A DNA stretch of 37,207 nt from Leptospirillum sp. (lineage in GTDB: Bacteria > Nitrospirota > Leptospirillia > Leptospirillales > Leptospirillaceae): the NCBI GenBank assembly GCA_027323445.1, contig DAHWBS010000010.1, forward strand, positions 1-37,207, in the 5' to 3' direction. Position numbers and translations under genes: made by a program. A model generated the notes under the pieces. That model searched no databases, was not told the DNA's origin, and saw only the letters and a list, made by a program, of their open reading frames with translations. Shown here piece after piece: positions 8,599 through 16,335 of the stretch (within the stretch, counting starts at the first letter, position 1; every line of letters begins with the position of its first letter).

Positions 8599-9507
8599 AT
8601 GGATATATTTTTGCCGGAATATGCGGGAGTCTGTGTCGGTGTGAAACTTGCAATCAAGCTTGCGAACAAATCTGCTGAAGAGTCGGCCGGTCCTGTTTTT
8701 ATTCTCCATGAAATTGTTCATAACACCCATGTCGTAAAAGATCTGGCCAACCGCGGAGTGAAGTCGGTTGATGCTGTCTCCGAGGTAGACCGGGGTACAC
8801 TGATCATCAGTGCCCACGGGGTTGCCCCCGATGTCATCAAGGAAGCCCGGGATAAAAATCTCGAAGTGGTCGATACAACTTGCCCTCTTGTTTCGAAAAT
8901 CCACCGGATCGTTCGCAATCTGGCGGACAAGAACTACACGATCCTTCTTCTGGGCGAGGAGAGCCATGATGAAGTGATGGGTGTCCAGGGTTGGGCAAAA
9001 GAGCATATTCATATCTTTCACAAGCCCGAAGAAATTGATCGTCTGCCTGTTGTCAGCGGACCGGTGGCACTGGTTTCCCAGACGACACAGAGCATCAAGT
9101 ATTTTGACGAGATCCTGGCCCTCCTGACTGTTAAGTATCCCCAGCTTGAAGTGCATAATACAATCTGTGATGCCACCGAAAAGCGTCAGACCTCAGCGCT
9201 CGAGATTGCCGGCGACATGGACGTGATGATTACCGTTGGTTCGATGACAAGCGCCAATTCCCGCCGCCTTCAGGAGGTTTCTGCCGGTCTTTGTCCCAAG
9301 TCCTATCTGGTGGACAGTGCCAAGGATATCAATCCTGACTGGTTTAACGGAAGTGAACGGGTAGGCGTGACCGCTGGAGCATCTACCCCTGACTGGTTGA
9401 TTGAAGGTGTGATCGAGCGATTGGGAGAGATCTCAAGCCAGAGAGGATACCCGGTTACCGTGAATCGCAGTGAGTCGGCGGAAGAGGAGTTTATCTCCAC
9501 CCATTAA
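8599..9507 (+). CDS. ispH: 4-hydroxy-3-methylbut-2-enyl diphosphate reductase IspH
   Basis: Last enzyme of the MEP isoprenoid pathway, reducing HMBPP to IPP and DMAPP with an iron-sulfur cluster. The 302 residues are normal length. The three cluster ligands are visible as Cys12 (AGVCVGVKLAI), Cys95 (DTTCPLV) and Cys190 (NTICDATEKRQ). The substrate-binding HEIVHNTHVV and ISAHGVAP segments are also intact. ATG 8599 has AGGAG about 8 bases upstream. Placement between hpnA and hpnJ links precursor supply directly to hopanoid formation; ispH is a regular member of hopanoid clusters. Confidence 0.96.
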   Translation: MDIFLPEYAGVCVGVKLAIKLANKSAEESAGPVFILHEIVHNTHVVKDLANRGVKSVDAVSEVDRGTLIISAHGVAPDVIKEARDKNLEVVDTTCPLVSKIHRIVRNLADKNYTILLLGEESHDEVMGVQGWAKEHIHIFHKPEEIDRLPVVSGPVALVSQTTQSIKYFDEILALLTVKYPQLEVHNTICDATEKRQTSALEIAGDMDVMITVGSMTSANSRRLQEVSAGLCPKSYLVDSAKDINPDWFNGSERVGVTAGASTPDWLIEGVIERLGEISSQRGYPVTVNRSESAEEEFISTH

Positions 9508-9637
9508 TTTAGATGGCGGGATCTTTGGCTCTTGTGTCTATTAAGAATTATTGTAAAGGCAGGATATTGGCCATTCGCGTTTCTGGCATTTTTTCTCCTG
9601 TGCCATTGCGGAGGGTCCCAAAAAAGAAAGGTTTCTG

Positions 9638-11080
9638 ATGCTGAGAACATTGTTTTTAAATCCGCCTTCCTTCTCTGATTTTGATGGGGGAGCCGGGGCC
9701 CGATATCAGGCAACCAGAGAGGTTCGTTCATTCTGGTATCCTACCTGGCTGACTTATCCGGCAGGAATGATGCCCAACTCCCTTGTTCTGGATGCTCCGC
9801 CGATGGGGTGGGGAGTGAAGGAAACTCTTCGACTGGCCAAAGATTTCGATATGGTTATTTTGTATACGAGCACTCCTTCCCTGAGCAATGATATCGCGAC
9901 AGCCCAAGGTTTCAAGGCAATCAATCCTTCCATGATTGTTGGTTTCGTCGGGCCCCATCCGAGCGTATTGCCGGAGATAACCCTCAAGACCGACAATGTC
10001 ATTGATTTCGTTGTCCGGGAAGAATTTGATTATGCTATCCCCGAAATAGCATCGGGAAAGCCCTGGGATGAGGTTCTTGGAATCAATTTCCGAAAGGAAG
10101 GGAAGATCTATGCGACTCCGGATCGGGCCGTATTGGAAAACCTCGATATTTTGCCTTTTGCTTCCGAGGTCTACAAGCGGGATCTGGACATTTCCCTGTA
10201 TGAAATACCATGGATGAAGCATCCATATGTTTCTATTTATACTGGCAGGGGGTGTGGCAGCAAGTGTACGTTTTGTCTTTGGCCCCAGACTTTCTCCGGG
10301 AATGTCTACCGGACACGGTCTGTAGAAAATGTCATCTCTGAAGTTGAGTACATCGTCAAGAACTTCCCGGGGATTCAGGAGCTCTTTTTTGATGATGACA
10401 CACTCACGGAATATCGTGATCGAACAAGGGAGCTCTCGCGGGCATTAAAGCGCTTCAATCTTTCCTGGGGTTGCAACTCCAAGGCGAATGTCGATTTCGA
10501 GACGCTTAGCATCATGAAGGACTCAGGTTGTCGAGTGATGGTTGTTGGCTACGAGTCGGGAGATCAGCAAATCCTGAACAATGTCAAAAAGGGCATTCGT
10601 GTTGATCAAGCCAGAGAATTCACCCAAAATGCCCATCAGCTCGGAATGACGATCCATGGAACCTTTATTGTGGGTCTTCCTGGAGAAACTCCCGAAACGA
10701 TTGAAAAGACGATTGACTTTGCCTGTGAAATGGACATTGAGACGCTTCAGGTTTCTCTTGCCTCCCCCTATCCCGGAACACATTTCTTTGATCTGGCCAG
10801 GGAAAAGGGGTACATGAGCGAGATCGATATGGTCAACGGTGACGGAATTCAGAACTGTAACATCAGTTATCCGGAAATCAGTGCCCGAGAGATTTTCATG
10901 GCTGTGCCCAAGTTTTACCAGCGTTTTTATTATCGGCCAAGTTATATTTTTAAAGTTCTGAAAAGAGCAATGAAAGATGGCAAGGAAGCAAAAAAGATTT
11001 TTCGGGAAGCTGTTGCCTATTTCCGCTTCCTTTCGAAAAGGAAAGCAGCTCTTAAAACTCCTCCGGCCTCGGTTGCCTGA
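9638..11080 (+). CDS. hpnJ: Hopanoid-associated B12-binding-type radical SAM protein HpnJ
   Basis: Radical SAM protein of 480 residues with an N-terminal cobalamin-binding-like domain (about residues 1-160) and a radical SAM core. The cluster-binding motif is C206-x3-C210-x2-C213 in RGCGSKCTFC, followed by LFFDDDTLTE and the family-typical GLPGETPETIEKT. In Burkholderia, HpnJ is needed to convert glucosamine-linked bacteriohopanetetrol to the cyclitol ether. ATG 9638 follows AAAGG at about 8 bases. The 130-base gap after ispH could contain a promoter, though I see no strong one. The HpnI glycosyltransferase that acts before it follows downstream. Confidence 0.9.
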   Translation: MLRTLFLNPPSFSDFDGGAGARYQATREVRSFWYPTWLTYPAGMMPNSLVLDAPPMGWGVKETLRLAKDFDMVILYTSTPSLSNDIATAQGFKAINPSMIVGFVGPHPSVLPEITLKTDNVIDFVVREEFDYAIPEIASGKPWDEVLGINFRKEGKIYATPDRAVLENLDILPFASEVYKRDLDISLYEIPWMKHPYVSIYTGRGCGSKCTFCLWPQTFSGNVYRTRSVENVISEVEYIVKNFPGIQELFFDDDTLTEYRDRTRELSRALKRFNLSWGCNSKANVDFETLSIMKDSGCRVMVVGYESGDQQILNNVKKGIRVDQAREFTQNAHQLGMTIHGTFIVGLPGETPETIEKTIDFACEMDIETLQVSLASPYPGTHFFDLAREKGYMSEIDMVNGDGIQNCNISYPEISAREIFMAVPKFYQRFYYRPSYIFKVLKRAMKDGKEAKKIFREAVAYFRFLSKRKAALKTPPASVA

Positions 11081-11164
11081 TCGTCTATATACGGAACTGA
11101 TAACCGCATCTGAAACGGTTGGGCGGTGTTTGTTTTTGGTTCAGTGTCCAGCCCGGAGCCAAAA

Positions 11165-12364
11165 TTGGTTGTATTTGATTTTTCGGTAGTCCTTCTTCTT
11201 GTCGGGGGAGGAAGCCTGGTTTTCGATGGTCTGGCCTGGTGGTCAGGCCATCGTCATTTTCAGAAAAAAATTCTTCCTGACCCACCGGTCTGGCCGCCTG
11301 TTCTGATGATTAAACCGGTTGCCGGTCTGGATGTCGGTGCCCGTGAAAACTTTTTGTCCCTTATTCATCAGGATTATCCGAATTTCTCCGTTGTTTTTGT
11401 TGCAGGTTCATCCGATGATCCCATTATCCCCTTGATTGATGAATTGTGTTCTTCCTATCCGGACTCCGTTTCCCTGAAGGTTGTGGAGGGTCCAAGAGGG
11501 GCGAACCGTAAAATCAGCAATGTGTTTCTCTTGATGGAGCAGAATTCATTTTCCGATGAGCCCTATATTCTTTTAAATGATAGTGACATCAGGGTTGGTC
11601 CGGATTACCTGCGTTCAATCATGAGGGAAGCGCTGGAAGACCCAAAAACCGGTCTGGTAACATGCTTTCAGCGAGGGAATCCCACAGGTCCCGGAACGAG
11701 TCAATTAGCTTCGGTCATGTTGAATACGGAAGCTATCCCTCAAGGTCTTCTGGCAACAGCGCTGGCCCCTCTGGACTTTGCCTATGGTCCGACGATGCTG
11801 ATGCGCAGGGATGCCCTTTTCAAAATGGGTGGTTTGGGCCCAATCCGGAATCTTTTGGCAGACGATTTTCACTTGGCCCAGGGAATCATCCGGGCGGGGT
11901 TTCGTATCGTTCTGTCGAAATATATTGTTGATGCCCAGATCCCGGACCAAAGCTGGCGCTCATTTTGGGAGCAGGAGAGAAGGTGGGTCATTACTTATAG
12001 AAGCTGTCGCCCTCTTGGATATGCTTTTTCCATTCTTTTGAGGCCTTTCCCCTTTTTGTTGGGATCGGGAGTCCTTTTTGAGTCATCCGGGCATTTTTTT
12101 GTTGCTTTTTGTATCCTGTTTTTGTGGTTTTTTCATCTGTTGATCTTGGCTGATATTGCGAAAAGGTTTGTATTGCGTCCAATTTCCAAAAGACAAATAC
12201 ATCTTCTGATTCTCAGGGAAATTCTTTCGTTGGCGCTTTATTTTGCAAGCTTTGGAAACCGGATTCTCTGGCGGGGGAGACGTTTTTCAGTTCTTAAGGG
12301 TGGTCGCTTACTGGAACTGGATCAATCCGGTCGACCTCAAAACCAGATTCATCCGCTATCGTGA
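11165..12364 (+). CDS. hpnI: Hopanoid-associated glycosyltransferase HpnI
   Basis: Family 2/21-type (ceramide glucosyltransferase-like) membrane glycosyltransferase of about 399 residues. It has an N-terminal membrane segment, a GT-A domain with LLNDSDIR (metal-binding Asp cluster), ADDFHLA and a Q-x2-RW-like QERRWVITYR, and two to three C-terminal membrane helices. HpnI adds N-acetylglucosamine to bacteriohopanetetrol in the proposed cyclitol-ether route. TTG 11165 is preferred because GGAG (11155-11158) sits 6 bases upstream; GTG 11126 is a longer alternative with no clear ribosome site. It follows hpnJ by 84 bases. The deacetylase HpnK, expected between the two reactions, is not in the window. 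Confidence 0.88.
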   Translation: MVVFDFSVVLLLVGGGSLVFDGLAWWSGHRHFQKKILPDPPVWPPVLMIKPVAGLDVGARENFLSLIHQDYPNFSVVFVAGSSDDPIIPLIDELCSSYPDSVSLKVVEGPRGANRKISNVFLLMEQNSFSDEPYILLNDSDIRVGPDYLRSIMREALEDPKTGLVTCFQRGNPTGPGTSQLASVMLNTEAIPQGLLATALAPLDFAYGPTMLMRRDALFKMGGLGPIRNLLADDFHLAQGIIRAGFRIVLSKYIVDAQIPDQSWRSFWEQERRWVITYRSCRPLGYAFSILLRPFPFLLGSGVLFESSGHFFVAFCILFLWFFHLLILADIAKRFVLRPISKRQIHLLILREILSLALYFASFGNRILWRGRRFSVLKGGRLLELDQSGRPQNQIHPLS

Positions 12365-12371
12365 GGAACCC

Positions 12372-12761
12372 TTGACCGGACCGATTTCCTCTATCGGGGA
12401 ATGGACATTTTTTTCAGGATTTTTGCTGGCTCTGATTCTGGAACATTTGGGTTTCATCATCCTTTCAAAGGGGATGAGGCAATCAAGAAAGGGATCGGGA
12501 GACTCCCCTCTAGAACGCTTCAGGGGGACGATTGTCAATCCATGGGTGTGGTCAGGGGTTGCTTTGCAGGCGATCTACTACATCATGCTGCTGGGATTCC
12601 TTCAGCGCCTTCCCGTCAGCCTGGTGATTCCGATGACAGGTTTTGGCTATGTCTTGACGGCATTGATGGCCAGAATCTTTTTGAAAGAACATGTTTCCTT
12701 TCACCGATGGATCGGAATCCTGCTGATTACTTCAGGGGTTGTTTTTGTTTCCAGAAGCTAG
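12372..12761 (+). CDS. Four-helix DMT/SMR-type membrane protein
   Basis: Small membrane protein of about 129 residues with four predicted helices: FFSGFLLALILEHLGFIIL, WVWSGVALQAIYYIMLLGFL, a third through LPVSLVIPMTGFGYVLTALM, and RWIGILLITSGVVFVS at the C-terminus. The third and fourth are typical of the drug/metabolite transporter superfamily (EmrE, EamA half, ArnE/ArnF). TTG 12372 is chosen because TGAGGA (12362-12367) lies just upstream; an upstream extension would lie inside hpnI. It starts 7 bases after hpnI, so co-translation is likely. Since ArnE/ArnF-type members flip lipid-linked sugars, a role in moving hopanoid or polyprenyl-sugar lipids is an attractive but unproven guess. Confidence 0.7.
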   Translation: MTGPISSIGEWTFFSGFLLALILEHLGFIILSKGMRQSRKGSGDSPLERFRGTIVNPWVWSGVALQAIYYIMLLGFLQRLPVSLVIPMTGFGYVLTALMARIFLKEHVSFHRWIGILLITSGVVFVSRS

Positions 12762-12771
12762 GGAGATATCC

Positions 12772-13575
12772 TTGGTCCTTCTCTTTTTCAAGACACTCCT
12801 TTTCAGGTGGTACGTTTTTTTCTTTCTTTTTCTGGGTTTCTGGTTCCTTCTCAGACAGGTCGGAAAATCGGGTGCCAGTGTTCGCTTCCTTCTTTCCTTC
12901 TTCGCCAGCTATTTATGTGAATGGAGCTCCTCTCTGCCATCGGGCTGGTTCCCTTTTGGCCACTATACCTATCTGCCGACAACCCGAGGCGAAGAGATAT
13001 GGGTTGGCCATCTTCCATTGATGGATTTTCTTTCTTTTTCATTTTTGATGGTCGCAAGCCTCGGTGTTGCCTCCCGTGTCTGGGGAGAATCCATCGGAGA
13101 GGTTTTGAGCTGTCCCCTAAAACTCACTTGGCCGGTTTTTTTTCTGGCGGATATCCTGTTTTTTGGTATAGACATGGTAATCGATCCCGTTGCTCTCAGG
13201 GGAAATCGTTGGTTCCTCGGGCAAATTTACTACTACCCGGAAGGTGGCAGCTACTTTGGAGTTCCTCTTGCCAATTTTGCAGGGTGGGCCATTTTAGGTT
13301 TGATGATCTTGTTTCTTTGGCGTGGTTTGAGTTTTTTCATTCCTGTTATGAAGACAAAAAAGAAAACCTCCGAAATCTTGACAGTCATTGATCTATGGGG
13401 GGCGCCTTTTCTCTGGTTTTCGGTTTACCTCTTCAATCTGTGTGTCGCCCTTTATCTGGGGGAGTTTTTCTTGTTTCTATCGGACCTGATTGTATTTGTA
13501 AGCTTGATCTTTATAGCCTTTTTTATTAAGAAAATTGTTAGGGGACCGTTTCTGGCCCCATTTTTCAGCAAATGA
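12772..13575 (+). CDS. Carotenoid biosynthesis protein, CruF-like hydratase
   Basis: Polytopic membrane protein of about 267 residues. It carries the FPFGHYTY-like segment, a DMVIDPVALRGNRW region and YFGVPLANFAGW, all characteristic of the CruF/DUF422 carotenoid hydratase family, which adds water across the terminal double bond of acyclic carotenoid ends. TTG 12772 is preferred: GGGAG (12761-12765) is 6 bases upstream, and it starts 10 bases after the preceding small transporter gene. Its place at the end of the hopanoid genes suggests a shared membrane-lipid transcription unit. No other carotenoid genes are in the window, so the exact carotenoid cannot be inferred. Confidence 0.8.
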   Translation: MVLLFFKTLLFRWYVFFFLFLGFWFLLRQVGKSGASVRFLLSFFASYLCEWSSSLPSGWFPFGHYTYLPTTRGEEIWVGHLPLMDFLSFSFLMVASLGVASRVWGESIGEVLSCPLKLTWPVFFLADILFFGIDMVIDPVALRGNRWFLGQIYYYPEGGSYFGVPLANFAGWAILGLMILFLWRGLSFFIPVMKTKKKTSEILTVIDLWGAPFLWFSVYLFNLCVALYLGEFFLFLSDLIVFVSLIFIAFFIKKIVRGPFLAPFFSK

Positions 13576-13600
13576 GATCAGTTTTCATTGGCAGGATTTA

Positions 13601-13629
13601 TTGACCTTCTTTCAAGCCAATCCTATAAT
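13601..13629 (+). promoter_or_regulatory. Strong sigma70-type promoter giving a leaderless mRNA
   Basis: TTGACC (13601-13606, 5/6) and a perfect TATAAT (13624-13629) are separated by exactly 17 bases. The A of ATG at 13636 is 7 bases past the -10, where transcription would normally begin. No Shine-Dalgarno is present between promoter and ATG. Confidence 0.7.
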
Positions 13630-13635
13630 CTTTTC

Positions 13636-14517
13636 ATGACTGCACACAATCCAAAAGAGATTTCTCCTTCAGGAGAGAAGCATTCGATCTGTTCAGACTC
13701 TGAGGGTCTTTCGAAAGAGGGATGGGTCGTCCTGATTGTCGCTCATGGAAGCCCTGAAGAGAAGGGTAACGTTCATTTCCGGCAGACGTTTTCCGTGTTG
13801 TCAAAAATGCTTCCTTCCGAAATTGATTTGCGTCAGGGGTTCATTGAACATGCGACTCCCTCGGTTTCGGATTCTATCCGTGAGACCTCTCCCCATACTG
13901 CGGGAATTGCGATGGTTCCCTATCTTCTTTTTGACGCAGGTCATTCAAAAAGTGATGTTCCTTCCTATGTTGCCGAAGCCAGAAAGCTTTTTCCGGGCCT
14001 TCCTGTTATCCGGGAGTGGGCTTTGGGGACAGACCAGATTCTTGTGGATATTCTCCTGAATCTCCTTCCTCCGGCCGAAAAAGATAAAAAAGAGGTTCTT
14101 GTTCTTGTCGGAAGGGGAAGCCTGGACCCCAATGCAAACGCCTCCTTGTATTATCAATCCCGGCGTTTGTGGGAGCGAAGAAGGGGGGCCGAACCGCTCG
14201 TTACGTTTATTGGAGTCACGGAACCCCGGCTGGCCACAGTCATGTCAGAATTAAAGTCTGATTTTGATCGGCTGATTATTGTTCCGGTATTTTTGTTTGA
14301 GGGGGTCTTGATGGATCGGATTCGCCATCAGGCTAGTTTGTTTCAGGCGAGAACCGGATACGTCGGAGAGATCCTCATTACCCCGGCCTTTGGGGATCAT
14401 CCGCTCCTTCTCGCCCATATGGCAAAAAGAATCATCCGCCTGCTCCAGCTTGGACGTACGCCCATGCCAAGATGGCCGATCGTGAGGTCTGATGTTCCGG
14501 AGGATACTCGTTTATAG
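13636..14517 (+). CDS. CbiX/SirB-like tetrapyrrole metal chelatase
   Basis: About 293 residues with two CbiX-type halves. The first has WVVLIVAHGSPEEKGN and later VPYLLFDAGHSKSDVP; the second has LVLVGRGSLDPNANAS and IIVPVFLFEGVLMDRI. The His in VAHGS is the typical metal-binding residue. Such class II chelatases insert cobalt or iron into sirohydrochlorin. The neighbours, however, are hemE and hemN, so a role as the missing ferrochelatase or in siroheme supply is possible. ATG 13636 is chosen because a strong promoter would start transcription exactly there; about 30 unconserved residues precede the core. A longer TTG start (13588) would lie upstream of the promoter and is less likely. Metal and substrate cannot be read from sequence. 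Confidence 0.8.
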   Translation: MTAHNPKEISPSGEKHSICSDSEGLSKEGWVVLIVAHGSPEEKGNVHFRQTFSVLSKMLPSEIDLRQGFIEHATPSVSDSIRETSPHTAGIAMVPYLLFDAGHSKSDVPSYVAEARKLFPGLPVIREWALGTDQILVDILLNLLPPAEKDKKEVLVLVGRGSLDPNANASLYYQSRRLWERRRGAEPLVTFIGVTEPRLATVMSELKSDFDRLIIVPVFLFEGVLMDRIRHQASLFQARTGYVGEILITPAFGDHPLLLAHMAKRIIRLLQLGRTPMPRWPIVRSDVPEDTRL

Positions 14518-14525
14518 AAAAACGT

Positions 14526-14559
14526 CGTCAAGCTCTGCCCTTAATGGCGGAGTTTGACG
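14526..14559 (+). terminator. Hairpin just after the chelatase gene
   Basis: A 14-base-pair inverted repeat (14526-14539 with 14546-14559), including two G-U pairs and a 6-base loop, begins 8 bases after the chelatase stop. No T-tract follows, so it is either a weak/Rho-assisted terminator or part of the left end of the neighbouring insertion element. Confidence 0.4.
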
Positions 14560-15095
14560 GCGTGCCTTTGGTCCCGGTGTCTTCCCAGATATTTCGTGTC
14601 CCTGCATTTCGAGGACGAAGTCGCACCGAAGCCTGAAATTGAAACAAAAGTCGGGATCGACCTGGGGTTGTCGTCTTTGGTCACTCTCTCCACGGGGGAG
14701 AAGCTCCTCGCCCCGAACTTCTTCCGCGAGGAAGAGAAGAAGCTGGCTTTCTGGCAACGGAAAATGGCCAAAGAGAAGAAAGGCTCCAAAAACCGGAGGA
14801 ACGAATTTCTCCACAAGCTTTCGACTCGGCTGGTGAATGAGAACCAACTCATCGTCGTAGAGGATTTGTCCGTGAAAAACATGCGGAAGAACCGGCACCT
14901 GTCGAAGAGCATCACCGACGTCTCCTTGTCGGAACTTCTGAGACAGATCGACTACAAGGCCACTTGGTACGGACGGCAGATTCTGGAGTGCGAGACGACC
15001 CACGACCGGACATGAATGCGTCCAAGAAGATACTCACCGCCGGGCTGGCGGGATGTGCCTGCGGAGGGAATGTCAGACTTCCCGTTCCGGCCTAA
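14554..15095 (+). pseudogene. Decayed TnpB (IS200/IS605 OrfB) gene
   Basis: The sequence keeps recognisable pieces of the RNA-guided nuclease TnpB: YFVSLHFEDE, RuvC-I KVGIDLGLSSLV, RuvC-II VVEDLSVKNM and the conserved LSELLRQIDYKATWYGR. The N-terminal third is absent. About 20 residues seem missing between KKGSKNRR and NEFLHKLSTRLV. The zinc-ribbon is deleted between YGRQIL and ETTHDR. A one-base loss after THDR shifts the frame, breaking the third RuvC acidic residue; the old frame resumes as MNASKKILTAGLAG and ends in ACGGNVRLPVPA at 15095. No TnpA partner is seen. The product would be inactive. It lies between the chelatase and hemE. Confidence 0.8.
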
Positions 15096-15184
15096 AGCCG
15101 GGACGGGGAGCGACTCCCGGTGAACCAGGAAGCCTAGACCGCGAGGTAGGGAATTCCCTTCGTTTACGGAGGGGAGAAAGTCAA
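15096..15184 (+). mobile_element. Right end of the IS200/IS605-type element
   Basis: After the TnpB remnant the sequence has the layout of IS605-type right ends, where the guide (omega) RNA scaffold is encoded. There is a hairpin-forming AGCCGGGACGGGGAGCGACT region, then GGGAATTCCCTTCGTTTACG followed by GAGGGGAGAAAGTCAA. The last hairpin (CCCTTCG/CGGAGGG around a TTTA loop) and the terminal TCAA match the usual right-end pattern. The edge at about 15184 is approximate. Confidence 0.6.
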
Positions 15185-15242
15185 AGATGTCCTGACAATA
15201 ACGAATGGTTTGCCAAAAAGCCCGAAGACCGAGAGGAAAAAA

Positions 15243-16277
15243 ATGCGCCCTTCAGTTAAAAATGATCTTTTTTTAAAAGCCTGCCGAAGGGAAGCGACTT
15301 CCCGTCCCCCCATCTGGATCATGCGACAGGCTGGGCGTTATATGCCAGAGTATCAGGCGCTTCGAAAAAACACGACGTTTCTCAACCTCTGCAAGACGCC
15401 AGACCTTGCCGCCTCGGCAACTCTTCTCCCCGTTGATATGCTGGGCATTGATGTGGCCATTATCTTCTCGGATATTCTTGTTCCGGTCGAAGCAATGGGA
15501 CTTGAGTTGATCTTCTCCGAAAAAAAAGGTCCATCCTTTCCTTCTCCAGTTCGAACGCGTAAAGATGTCGAGTCACTTTGTTCTCCGGATCCCCTTGAAA
15601 AAACAGGTTTTGTTGCAGAAGCGATCAAGGAGTCGAATCGAAGAATCGATGGTCGGGTTCCCTTGATCGGATTTTCCGGTTCACCTTTTACTTTGGCAAC
15701 TTATATGGTTGAGGGAGAGATCTCAAAGGATTTCAGCCGGGTCAAGAGAATGATGTTTCAGGATCCCGAGACTCTGCATCTTCTTCTTGAGCGGTCGACA
15801 AAAACCGTTATCGATTATCTTGAAATGCAGATAGATGCGGGGATCCATGCCTATCAGCTTTTTGACACATGGGCTGGATCGCTGAATCCTGTTCACTACC
15901 GGGAGTTCGCTCTTCCCTATACGCAAAAGATCGTTAAAGCCCTCTCCGGGCGGGGTATCCCTTCCCTGTTGTATGTGAATGGCAGCTGTGCCCTTCTTCC
16001 GGACATGATTCACGCCGGTACGGATGTTATCTCAGTGGACTGGAGAGTCTCTCTTCCCGTGGTGAGAAGCATTATCCCTGAAGAAAAAGGGATTCAGGGA
16101 AATCTTGATCCAGTCAGCCTTCTTGGTACACCAGAAGCCTTGCAAAAGGAAGTTCACCGAATTCTCTCTGAAATGAAGGGACGAAAAGGGTATATATTTA
16201 ATCTGGGTCACGGGATTCTTCCTGAAACGCCTGTTTCAATGGCGCAGTACCTGGTAAGACTGGTTAAGGAATCCTGA
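15243..16277 (+). CDS. hemE: Uroporphyrinogen decarboxylase
   Basis: Heme-pathway enzyme that removes four carboxyl groups from uroporphyrinogen III to make coproporphyrinogen III in the cytoplasm. The 344 residues are standard length. The signature PPIWIMRQAGRYMPEY with its active-site Arg, and GFSGSPFTLATYMVEG and later FNLGHGILPETP, are all intact. ATG 15243 has GAGAGG 7 bases upstream; an in-frame TTG at 15210 would only add unconserved residues. It begins about 58 bases after the insertion-element remnant, so the element's right end now forms part of its leader. hemN follows 58 bases downstream. Confidence 0.96.
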   Translation: MRPSVKNDLFLKACRREATSRPPIWIMRQAGRYMPEYQALRKNTTFLNLCKTPDLAASATLLPVDMLGIDVAIIFSDILVPVEAMGLELIFSEKKGPSFPSPVRTRKDVESLCSPDPLEKTGFVAEAIKESNRRIDGRVPLIGFSGSPFTLATYMVEGEISKDFSRVKRMMFQDPETLHLLLERSTKTVIDYLEMQIDAGIHAYQLFDTWAGSLNPVHYREFALPYTQKIVKALSGRGIPSLLYVNGSCALLPDMIHAGTDVISVDWRVSLPVVRSIIPEEKGIQGNLDPVSLLGTPEALQKEVHRILSEMKGRKGYIFNLGHGILPETPVSMAQYLVRLVKES

Positions 16278-16335
16278 CCTAATATCCTGTCCACTTGCTT
16301 TTTGATCGAATAGCCCGATTTTGATGAGGATAAGA

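Noticed and set aside
8374-9156. 260-residue - strand open frame opposite ispH and hpnA
   Set aside because: Shadow of ispH, whose catalytic cysteines are all in the + frame; no ribosome site or recognisable domain.
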